NCBI GenBank assembly: GCA_038030265.1
Contig: CM075937.1
Span: 12,896,001-12,960,000 of the forward strand
Origin: Corythucha ciliata
Taxonomy: Eukaryota; Arthropoda; Insecta; Hemiptera; Tingidae
Direction: 5' to 3'
DNA length: 64,000 nt
Below, piece after piece: positions 35,705-45,864 of the stretch (position 1 is the first letter of the stretch; the number at the start of each line of letters is the position of its first letter). The position numbers and the translations under genes are program-made. Below the pieces are notes generated by a model. That model made no database searches. It saw only the letters and a list, made by a program, of their open reading frames with translations, and had not been told where the DNA came from.

Positions 35705-36405
35705 CACAGCTAAAATTGAGAATAAGAGCTGATTACTGGCTAAGAAAACGCCAAATCGCTGTTTCTGACTTTGCTCATTAAGAAAAGCGCAAATTCAATA
35801 AGGCTAAGAAGTATAAAATTGAGAAAAAAAAAAAAAAACGCTAATTAAGACAGCTTAAATTGATACGAAAGCGTTTATTTGCCTGTATACATTTAATTAG
35901 TAATGGGCGCTCATTTGGCTTTAAAATTTAGGGAAATCGCCCATTTGTGGTTTCTGGAGGCAACTTCGTGGCTAAAATTAAGATAAACACTAATCCCAAG
36001 TTTCTTATAGATCCAGTAGAAGGATCGCTCATTCGTGGCGGTTTCTCGATGCAATTTTCAGGCCAAAATTGAGAAATAGCGCTTCCTTTGTCGGTTCACG
36101 TCGGACCTCACACGGTTGAAATTGAAAACATTTTCTTAGTGGTTCGCACGGCGAGTCCAAGGCTAAAATTGAGGGAAAAGTGATAAATGGTGGCTATGAG
36201 CGAGAAAAATCGCTCATCGCGTCTAAATTTGATACAAAAAGCACAAATTGGCGGTTAAAATTAGCGAAAATGCCGATCCCCCGAATCGGTTGGTCCTTAC
36301 CAGGCGGCTTGATGGGAAATCGCGCTATTGATTTTAAAACATGTCTCGGATTGCACGCGCGAGTTTGCGGCTAGTGGAACAAAAGTGCGCAATATTTTCT
36401 CGAGT
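35705..36405 (+). repeat. F1 block, direct
   Basis: About 22 F1 units, including the GGTTTCTGGAGGCAACTTCG variant found in other blocks. Confidence 0.8.
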
Positions 36406-36439
36406 ACTCACACATCATAATAGACGGGAATCACATTTT

Positions 36440-36560
36440 ATCTCAATTTTTTTCTCAATTTTAGCCGCGAATTATAGCACTTTTTCTTAATTTTCACAAA
36501 TTCTTAATTTAATCCACATCCTGGCATTTTCCCTTAATTTCCATGGTGAATGACAGATAT
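36440..36560 (-). repeat. F1 units, inverted
   Basis: Four F1 units in the opposite orientation, only about 35 bp from the direct block, so the two can form a hairpin. Confidence 0.65.
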
Positions 36561-36564
36561 ATAT

Positions 36565-37200
36565 ATATACATTTTAGCGGATATAAGGAGCGTTTTATTT
36601 TATACCAATTTAGTGACAAAAGAATGAGAGGGATTTCTCTATTGTCAGCGTGAATTAATGTTTTTATCCTACACGATGGTAAAGCTTGATTTTGAAGCCG
36701 GAAAACAATCGACAAAGTACGTCATTGCCTGACCGAAGTAGAATTTCATTGTCGGACAGTTTAGCGGAGGTAAAATTTCTTTATCGGACAGTTTATAGTT
36801 TCCGAATTGACCGATTCACGATACAGCGCTGTTTCGCGGGATTCGGGCTTATCATGTGTACACGGACGATTTGGTGAGATGAGAAGGAAGAAGCTCTTCT
36901 TAACTTATTAACTTGTATTGTTCCGCACCAGACCATAACTACATTAATGCAGATTGTATTTTTTCTTTGATTTTCCCGACGTAAACAATTCTTCACAGTC
37001 ACACAAAATCCTCTCCAGACTCGTTTTGTTCCATTTCGGCTTTCGAATAACAACTGTTTTTCTTATATCAATCATAGGAAGGATGAAGGCATAATGTACT
37101 GAAGGAGGTACCCCTCTGCCATTATATTGAAGGAGCCAAAAATAACCTCTAGCGTGGCCATGAAATTAATTTATAGCTCCACTATTTTAATTTCTAGGTG
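36565..37200. other. intron segment with a local duplication
   Basis: Near 36740-36790 the stretch AATTTCATTGTCGGACAGTT recurs as AATTTCTTTATCGGACAGTT. No gene is identified. Confidence 0.45.
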
Positions 37201-37206
37201 TATAGG

Positions 37207-37361
37207 ATAAAAAATAGCGTGTACGCCACGGAGGTAAAGTGGTTTCCAAGCCTCGAGGAGAGGCAGTCGGGCGTCCGCGGCCGCCCGACTGCTGCCACAT
37301 CTCCTCTCGCCTTGGAAACACTCACTTTACCTCCTAGGCGTACAATATACTATTTTCCTCC
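37207..37361. repeat. fold-back hairpin element
   Basis: Arms of about 75 bp meet with almost no spacer at GTCCGCGGCC (about 37278-37287). Left-arm landmarks ACGGAGGTAAAGTGG and AGGCAGTCGGGCG are mirrored on the right. GC content rises strongly toward the centre. It is either a fold-back MITE or a hairpin-RNA locus. Confidence 0.85.
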
Positions 37362-37364
37362 ATT

Positions 37365-37900
37365 TATCCGCGAATTTACGTTATTTCTCAATTAATTCTC
37401 TCAATTAACTTGATCTGAGAACAGCACAATAGCGATTTTTTTTTTCTCTCATGTCGAAGGACTGCGGTACACCGCGATACCGGACATTAACGTGATTTTT
37501 TTCATCTATGTCTGGAAGTTGAACCGCAAAGACGCGAATTTTTCCCAATTTTTGCCTCAAATGAGCGTTCTCCTCAATTTTACCAATGAACTAATGGTTT
37601 TTAAAAACATTTAGCTATGGTCTTGGCACAAGAGCTGCTCATTATTAGCTTGATTTTTTAATTTTAGCGGTCTAAGGTCTTCCCCTCTTCACCACTAAGG
37701 AGCCTGAGGATCAGGGGGTTTCGTCTATTTATTTAGACCTTCAGCCTATTTATTCAGGTCTTGAGATACCATGAATTAGTGTTTCCCCTCAATTTTAGCA
37801 GAAAATTAGCGCTTTTTATCAATTTAAGCGGTAAATCAGCGATGTTTATCAATTTTAGCCGTGAATTAACGCGTTTCAGTTTTTCCATCCCCATCCCCAA
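37365..37900 (-). repeat. F1 block, inverted
   Basis: About 14 F1 units, interrupted by non-repeat sequence around 37670-37750. Confidence 0.7.
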
Positions 37901-38378
37901 TTTGCCGTGGGGGAGGAGAAATAATTCCACACACCTGATTTGTACCCCTCACCTGCACCACTAAAATCATTTTTTGATGGTATAAAGCGTTGGTTTCCGA
38001 GGCTAAAACTGACGCAGGCCATTTTTTTCTCTGACGATTTTAAACTTGCCATTTTTTACCGGAATCAAGTGGCTAACAAAATACATTTTAAAGAACGTGA
38101 GGGACGGGATGGGGCGGTCGCCCCATTCGCTCCCTCCTTGTATCCACCCCTCTTTACGTCAAGTTGCCCTGTGCTCGTTCAAGCGGAGCACGTGCTCCCT
38201 CGTTCGGCCGTTACCGAAGCTCGTGTTAACTGTCTAGAAGTCGCGTCTCTCATCCACAGAAAAATTACGATTTTTTTTTTTTAAATTCCAGGGCAGTTCC
38301 GCACCGAGAACTAGCTTTTGCGCTGAGAGACCCCCCCCCTCCTCCCATCTAGAGCCAATTTTACAGCCCATCTCTCAC

Positions 38379-38497
38379 CGCGGTGGAATTCCTCCGCTGC
38401 TGCCGCCGCCGTCGTAGTCGCTTTTATAATCTTTATCGTTGATCTCTTTTTCCAACTTCTCTTTTGATACGCTTGTTTCATTTTTATTACCTATATA
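38379..38497 (-). CDS. candidate cassette exon (alternative to exon 4)
   Basis: Acceptor CACCCAG (weak pyrimidine tract) and donor CCGCG|GTGAGAG bound 119 nt open in the frame YIGNKNETSVSKEKLEKEIN, then DYDGGGSSGG. It starts in phase 0 and ends in phase 2, the same as exon 4, so it could replace exon 4 between exons 3 and 5. Another frame starting at an internal ATG is also open. A GGC/AGC trinucleotide-rich core could mimic coding sequence. Confidence 0.22.
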
Positions 38498-39221
38498 CTG
38501 GGTGGTTTTAATTGTGCCTTTTGCGGACACACGTCTCTCCCCCTTCCCCCACCAAAGCACCATCCTTCTTACCCCATTTGTACCACTTCACGTTTAATTG
38601 CCACGTGAGCTAAATTGAGAGTATATTCTCTCTCCATCCTCGAACGTTTTAAGGAAACAGTTCACGGAATGCCCCTTTGTTTCGAGATCATCTTCATTCC
38701 ATATATCAGATAAATGAGACCGGCAGAGGAATGGGAGGAGGGTTAAAATTAACATTTTTACCATTTTAAAACGCTTGGATACCTTTTTCTGCGACGGTAT
38801 TAAAAATGTAAAGGGTTCAATAAAAATGCTTGAATTTAAATAGATGAGTGGACCAGTTTTTGTCATCGTAAAGAGACGATCTTTCTCCGAGCAGTAAAAA
38901 GGCACACAATAAAGACTGTTATAGTTGCATAGAAATATCTACCCCGCTCCCCCCGTCTAATTATGGCTTGCAGTCTACCTATACCGATTTTCGTCAGTCT
39001 ATATAGATAACTCCACCATTCTTCGCTTAAAGTAATTGGAACTCAAACATTCGAAGGTTTTAATTCTTCTGGCTTTCTTTAGCCATTTTACCCATCCTGC
39101 CAACATTAATAATAGCCGGTATTTCGCTGAAAAAAATGGGCATTTTTTTGTTTCTTGTCCATATCGCTGTTGAAACCGGAACTGTTAAAGTTTTCCACCC
39201 CCCCCCCCGCCAAATCCACTC

Positions 39222-39348
39222 TAATAGCGTTTTCTATTTGCATAAAATTCCGCTCTGAAGCCGAGCATTTCCACCCGTCTTCTCTGAATTATATCATGTG
39301 GTGGCTCGGCTCCAGAGCAGAATTTTACGTAAATAGAAAACGCCATAA
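39222..39348. mobile_element. small MITE with TAA target duplication
   Basis: TAGCGTTTTCTATTTGC at 39225 pairs with GTAAATAGAAAACGCCA ending at 39345; TAA flanks both ends. The element is 121 bp with ~48-bp arms. A related inner sequence (GCGTTTTCCATTTGCAC) occurs near 49510. Confidence 0.78.
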
Positions 39349-39349
39349 T

Positions 39350-41260
39350 TTTTTTTTGTACCGTTCGAACCGCAGGGTAACAAGAGGCCAAACAACACGA
39401 TTTTGGCGTTGCTATAACAATAAATTAACGTTTCGACCCATTTTTTGAAAACATTTTAATTAAAAAAACCACGCCTTTCCAGTCATTATTTAATTCATTT
39501 TTCCCTTCTTCGACTGGATGAAATCGAATATTCAGATTCTGATCCCGTTTCAGTGGTGGCTCACGTGGGCAGGAACAGAACAACCTTCTATCATAAATCT
39601 CGAAGTGTTTAATAGCGGCGAGGGGTTGGAAGGGTAAAATTGTATTAATTTTTCGACTTTTCTACGACGACGCAATAATAAGTTATTCAAGTTTCAACAT
39701 CGCTACCCCTCAGCTTTCGAACGTTTACAAATTATGACAATATAAAAAATCACAACTTTATCAAAATGGCCGACATTTTTTTTACTGTCGGAGAAAAAAA
39801 GGGGTGGAGTTTTTTTCCACCCATTTATTCATAAGCCAATTAAGCTCTCCAAGCACCCCCTCCGCTTTTTAACATAATACTGTTAATGATGATGATTATG
39901 TATTGAACTAATCGAGTACAAAAAGAGGTTCTTATAGTGAAGAGAATTGAATTTTTGATGAACCGCGCTTGAAAAAAAAAAAAGAAAAATAGGCGCCATT
40001 GGGAATTAAATGAATTTAATCTTTTGCCAATTAAAGTAAGCACACAGGATATAAGTAGTTTATCTTGATGAAGAGATAGACAATTTGAAATGTTGTCGTT
40101 TTAATGATTTACCTGATCTGTTTGTTGAGTCAGCATTTTTCCAAGCGAGAAAAATAGGATGAACTGTTTAAATAAAAAATGGTTTTGTCAACAGTTTCAC
40201 TCACTGAACTTCGCGAGTTTTTGGCACTTGTAGGAATCGCGTTTATACCTCACAGGGAAAACTCGTACGAAAGACTAAAGAAAGGCGTAAAAAAAAAAAA
40301 CAACAACGCCACCACTCTTCACACTCACACAGAAAGGCGTCAAGTTGAAAAGGAAGACGGTTATAGGCTAAGGGAAACACGAGATTGGTCCATATTTGGC
40401 CGGTGAGCGGTCTTAACGTCTAAATTTAAAACACCGGGGGAGATTTCCTCCTCCCTTTGCGCGCGTTCATGTGATGCTGTAAATTATTATATTGTAGTCC
40501 CTCCGAAGACGTTTTACCGAGTGTTAATCCTTCCTGAGGCTGGAAACCAAAGTCGCGCTGCATGGAACTTGACAGAGGAAGAAGGGATAATCACATAATG
40601 TGTCTCCTGTTTCTAGAAACGGGGAAAAAGAGAAACAAACAAAACAAAAAGCTTAGCGTAGGTGGATGGCTCGTCAGGAGGAAGGGGAAGGACATTTAAA
40701 CAATCTGGATGAGCCCCCCCTCCACTTCATCATAAAAATGCCATAAGGCAAAACAGCCAATCGAATCGAAAGTCTGAAAGAGCTGAGGGCCACCGGGTTG
40801 TAGTAAAACGGGAGGAAGAGGAGGAGTCAACAATGAACGCGGGGGGGCTTAGTTTCATTGAATGATTTTTTTTTTTTAATCACAAACACCCCGCGAGAAA
40901 TTTTATATTTATCTTACGTCGAACAAACTCCTTTTTTGTTGGCACAGAAGTCAGATGTTTGGATGATAGGGAAGGAGCGAGCCTCCCCGACCCCCACCAC
41001 ACCATCGTTAAGGCTCGTGTGGAGGAGGCAGTGCCAAGAAATAACCATAAAGAAAAGTCTACCGAAGGAGTAGAGACTATACAACACTCAATTCAAAATG
41101 CTATGTCTATAAAAGGAGAAGGAATGTTCGAAATGGCCGTATTCTTTTTCGCTGCACGTATATTATTTCTTTTGTGAGGCTCGTAGTATTACATACATCG
41201 AAAAAAAACATAATTATCCGAAGCTCATACTATTTAATTCAGCTCTAAAGTATATAGAAA
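39350..41260. other. intron segment, no gene
   Basis: Unique sequence with A-runs near 39970 and 40290 and a T-run at 40868. No supportable exon or repeat. Confidence 0.4.
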
Positions 41261-41262
41261 GT

Positions 41263-41350
41263 AGGTAGGGTTACAAAGTCCAATTTCTTGAAAGACGGAC
41301 AAACTTCCTTGAAAGCCGGACGCAGTATCGAAAAGCCGGACACTTCGTTA
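41263..41350 (+). repeat. possible hAT-like end
   Basis: TAGGGTTACAAAGTCC then GACGGACAAAC and AGCCGGACGC resembles the terminal region seen at 23897-24070. No partner end was found. Confidence 0.35.
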
Positions 41351-41514
41351 TCAACTCCGATTCACTCATTGAGAACATTAAAACAAAAAAATTCATGCGT
41401 ACCTTTTGTGTAAATTATGAGAAGAAATTTCTCTTAATAGTTCATCTTTAAATTGTCAACAAATAGTCACGACAACAACAACAACAAATAGTCGTAGACG
41501 GTAGAAGTCCTATA

Positions 41515-42700
41515 ATTCGCTGCTAAAAATTTAGGAAAACGCCAATTTGTGGTAAAAATTAAGAAGTATCGCTAAATCAAGGAATAAAAACGATAATTTT
41601 CAGTACAAATTGAGAAAAAGACTAATTCCTGCTAAAATGGTGAAAAAGAGATAATCGCAGCTAAAATGGTGATGAATCTAAGGAAGTGTGTGAAATTGAA
41701 AATACGCCAATTCTCGGCTTCTGAAGGCATGCAACCTATTTGTGGCTAAAAATGAAAAAAGCGCTAATCCATAAATAAATAAAAAACAAAAAAACCTGTT
41801 AATGCGGGCCTAAAATGTGAAAACCCCGGCTAATTTGCGGAAAATTTTTGGATATCGCTAATTAGTGGGCCTGGAATCAAGATAAACGCTAAGTTTCAAC
41901 TCAAGTTGATAAAAAGCACTAATTCGCTGTTGAAATTGAGGAAAATCACTAATTTGCACATAAAGTGTAGTATAAACTCAAATTTGCGTCTAATGTTAAA
42001 AATAAGCCAATTCGAGGCTTCTAACAGCCATTGATTTGGGGCAAAGATGGTGAAAAAACGCCAATTAATGGCAATAGGAGAAAAAAACTGCTAAGTCGCA
42101 GCTAAAACTTAGGGAAAATCCATAGCTTAAGTTGAAAAGATAAGGGCTAGAATGTAAAAGAAAAAAAAAAACAAAAAAAAAGCTAATTTGCAGCAAATTT
42201 TGGAAAACTACTAATTAGCACAGCTAAAATATTTTAAAAACCGCTAATTTTTTAGCTTTTTCATGTTCAGATTGAGAAAAGTGCTAATTTTCTTCTATAA
42301 AAATTCGCTGCTTTGCAACTAAAATTGAGAAAACTTGCTGATTCGCGTCTAAAATAAGGACAAATTGCAATTTATGTCTATAACTGATTATACGCCAATT
42401 CGTGGCTTGTGAAAGCTACTTATTTGTGGCAAAATTGAAGAAAAGGACCAATTCAAGGCTATGGGTGAAAAAAAGCCGCTAACTTGCGGCTAAAACTGAG
42501 GATGAGTGCTAATCCATAGCTATAGGAGGGGGGATGATTATTGCGGTGCTGAAGTGTAAAGTACCTGGCTTATTGGCGGCTGATTTTGGAAAATCACTAA
42601 TTAGCGCGACTAAAAATAAAGAAAATCGTTAATTTTCGAATCGAATTGAGAAAAAGTGATAATGAGGAAGTAATAAATTTTCCAAATTCATGCTGTTGTG
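41515..42700 (+). repeat. F1 block, direct (large)
   Basis: About 38 units. The start (41521-41640) is colinear with 1221-1330 and with the complement of 12740-12850, including the AATTAAGAAGTATCGC and GGAATAAAAACGATA units. Variants with GGCTTCTGAAGGCA and GGCTATAGGAGGGG recur. Confidence 0.87.
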
Positions 42701-43189
42701 ATAGCTTGGGTACCAAAACTCATGAAAACACGATCCGTTCAAATAAAATTAGGCCCTATATCTTACTATACTTATTTTTTTATTAATTTTTAAAACAATT
42801 GGGTTGCGGGACCCATTTTAAACAGGCTACATAGATTGATGACGTAAAAACAGCATTCGCATTACCTTCACAATAGCTTCCCACAAATCAAACAATAGGA
42901 ATTAAGAGAATGATGGACAAGAAGGGGCAAGTCATGATAACAGTCAAGATGCAGAGGGTTGGGAGGGGTCACAACCCATTAACTACGTCACGAGTCACAG
43001 AGCCGTTAAGGTAACAAAAAAAATTGGTAAGTTTTATTATTTCGCTATAAATCGAAATCAATCATTTATGCACTAATATTCAATTCCTGGTCATATTTAG
43101 TCATTTTCTTTCGAAAAAAATGTTTCCAGCGATTTTTATTTTTATGTGTACTTCCTCATTCGCTAATAAAACGCCGTAATGGACGCTCT

Positions 43190-43575
43190 ATCTCTCTCAA
43201 AAACACCAAATCGCGGATGAAATTGAGAAAAATCGCATATTCACGGGGGGGGGGGATGCTACTTTGCGGCTAAAATTGAGGAAAAGGGATGATTCGTGGC
43301 TATGAAATACAGAAGAGTTTCAATTTGTATCTGAAAGTGGCTTAATTCTGAATGCAACTTTGGGGCTATCTTGGGATTAGGTCTAACTCTTATTCGCGGT
43401 TGAAATTGAGAAATACGAATGCGCTAATTCGCGGGTAAAGTTGGCTAAAATAGAGAAAATTCATAATTTATGGCTTAAAGTGATCATAAGCGCTACTTCG
43501 TGGATAGGGTGTAGAAATACCGCGAATTCGTGGCTAAAATAATGAAAAAGCCGTAGTTTAACGCAACTTAAAAAT
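43190..43575 (+). repeat. F1 block, direct
   Basis: About 12 F1 units, interrupted by a poly-G run at 43244. Confidence 0.72.
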
Positions 43576-43749
43576 TACATTTCTATGTTTATTTTATTGA
43601 CTAGACATCAATTTTGTGGTTGAGGCACACTCAAAAATCCCATTCACATTCCCCCATTACCGACGATTCGGCTCTAGATAAATATAGAAGAATTTCACGG
43701 GTTAGACTTTTCAAGAAACTCTTTAAACCATTTGAACCTTTTTGAAAAC

Positions 43750-44110
43750 CATTTTGCGTGCTTCAATCGCTAAAAAATCCAATTTCGCAGGGTTATTATC
43801 GTTGGAAAAATGAATTTCGCGGCTTTGGGTCTTCAAAGAACTCCAAATTCGGTTGCTGGCTCAATCAAAACTCCAATTTCGGAGGCGTAGCTCTTCTGAA
43901 AAGAATTTTAGCGGGGCTTACTTACTCAAAAAACCAATTTCGTGGGGTGAACTCAGTGAAGAAACCAATTTCGCCCGCGGAGTTTAGTGATTCGAAGTCT
44001 GAATTCCGCGTGATTGGCTATTTAAAAGTCAATTTCGAGAGGTTTAGCGTGGCCCAAAATCTGATTTATGGGGTTCTCCTATCAAGGATCCAATTTGGCA
44101 GGCCTGCCTT
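43750..44110 (-). repeat. F2 block, inverted
   Basis: About ten units reading AAACCAATTTCGTGGGGTG on the plus strand. The ORF at 43758-44231 is repeat-derived. Confidence 0.75.
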
Positions 44111-44114
44111 AAAA

Positions 44115-44898
44115 AAAAAAAACGTACAGCTCAAATTGGAGCACTCGGGAAAATGCCCAAAAATGTATTTTTTAATGTCGACCGTTTTTCTGTCGTCTTT
44201 TATTTTATACCGCGACGTTTCGTTGAAATGATTTCCGACGTCTTCTGGCGTTTTTTTTTTTTTTTTTTTTTTTTGATTTTCCGTCTTTGTCACATGGTCT
44301 TATCGGTTATTTATTTTATTTCATTTTATTTTACTTACTATTCAACATTTCTACAAGGTGAGGCATCTATGTGGCACCATGCCCAAAAATCGTGATAAAA
44401 AATTGCTCACCTCATCCCTTTCTGCTCGAGGGGGACGAAATTATAAAAATTAGCTAAATTAGATCCGAACGAAACTCCGTACTACCTTGAGGTTCCAGGG
44501 CAAGGGGAACCCTAAAATTTGAACGGATTCTTAATTAGGCGACTCCTTAATGTGGGGGTTTTCCCACGATTCCGGAGGTTTGGAGACTCTGGCCGGTTTT
44601 CAGGGGCCCCAGATAATTATTGTTCGTTACTGCTGATGGTGGCCACAGAGTCGGGAACCTTGTCGAAGTCCAACGGAAGAGTCGTGACAGAGGTCGGTCT
44701 TTAACTCGGCGTCCTGCTGAAGGATTTCATTCCTCTCCCTTTTCATCATCTGTATATCGGACTGAAAGACTGGAGCACCCCCTCCCCCCTGTTATGTATC
44801 CGTAGTGACTAGAGTCACACTTCTTCAGTTTTTCATAAAAAAGAATATTATTCGGTTCTGTGAGTTCCAAGTTTGAGTTGAAAGTATAATTATTTCTA
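44115..44898. other. intron segment, no gene
   Basis: Contains a T24 run near 44251-44274 and otherwise unassigned sequence. Confidence 0.4.
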
Positions 44899-44899
44899 T

Positions 44900-45503
44900 A
44901 GGCCCGAATACACGTGCAATAAAATAGCGACACTTTTTCCGAGAGTTGGTCTCAGACACTTTTGACAGGTAGCAATAAGTTCTGAGACTTTTGTGGCAAC
45001 TTTTTCTGAGAGCAATGTGGCTTCTTCTCACGGGAAATTATAAGTCTGTTCGCGAAAAAAAAGTGTAGTATAGTGCAGGGCAGAACACAAACAGCCGTAT
45101 TACCTTCTCTGTAAGCCCCCTCTCACCCTCCCTTCACTATAACCATCTTTACACCAGCCTGCACCAACCTCCAGCCTGCAGGCTGGTGTAAAGATGGTCG
45201 TAGAGAAGGGTGGGTGAGAGGGGGCTTTAGGTTACAGAGAAGGTAACACGGCTGTTTGTGTCCTGCCCTGCACTACACTACACTTTTTTTTTTTTCGCGA
45301 GCAGACTTTATGTTTCTCTTGTTTACTTGGTTTAACATGTCCAAAAGTCTCGCAATTTTATTGCTCGTGTAAACCACCCTAAACAAATCAAGTGTCAGAC
45401 CCTTTTCGTGCAACTTTTTAAAAGCGCGTGAGTGCTCTCTCAGGGGTGTTTACACGTAACTGAGACCAACTCTCGCAAGTTCATTGCACGTGCAAACGGG
45501 CCT
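44900..45503. mobile_element. large fold-back element with nested ~120-bp hairpin
   Basis: The outer ends AGGCCCGAATACACGTGCAA (44900) and its diverged complement (to 45503) match the 34.8 kb MITE termini. Inside, 45048-45168 and 45180-45300 form a near-perfect inverted repeat with a ~12-bp spacer (ACACAAACAGCCGT, CCCCCTCTCACCC, CTTTACACCAGCC mirrored). Flanks TAT and TAA differ by one base, so the target duplication is imperfect. Confidence 0.78.
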
Positions 45504-45751
45504 TAAAGATTCATTTCCTGGAATACAAACAAATTCAACACCTCCCCTTCTTCACCGCCACCATATACAACGTATTTGGCATTGCTGCCGCAAAGTCCAC
45601 CCACGGGGACGACAAGTGTGCTGCAATACTGTGCTCATTACTGATTCTCGCCCCAGAAACAAAACACGCCCGGAATCAGACATAATCTGACACCGGGTGT
45701 CTGATTATTCCGGCATCGCTTAAACTACGAGGGTTAGTGGATCAGAGGGGA

Positions 45752-45862
45752 AACCAAATGCTAAAGATGGCAAGCAGCCGAAACCGGTCCATTTTTGACG
45801 ATCGTCAACGAGGGAAGATAGGCGATGTAGGCTCCTACGGCTACAGATATATGCATGCTTTA
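45752..45862 (+). repeat. dispersed repeat shared with 24272-24386
   Basis: GCAAGCAGCCGAAACCGGTC, then CAACGAGGGAAGATAGGCGA and TACGGCTACAG match the copy at 24272-24386 in order. It includes a GATGGCAAGCAGCCGAAAC stretch that resembles a degenerate hammerhead core. Confidence 0.7.
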
Positions 45863-45864
45863 TA

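Noticed and set aside
43758..44231. 157-codon ORF
   Set aside because: Derived from inverted F2 units.
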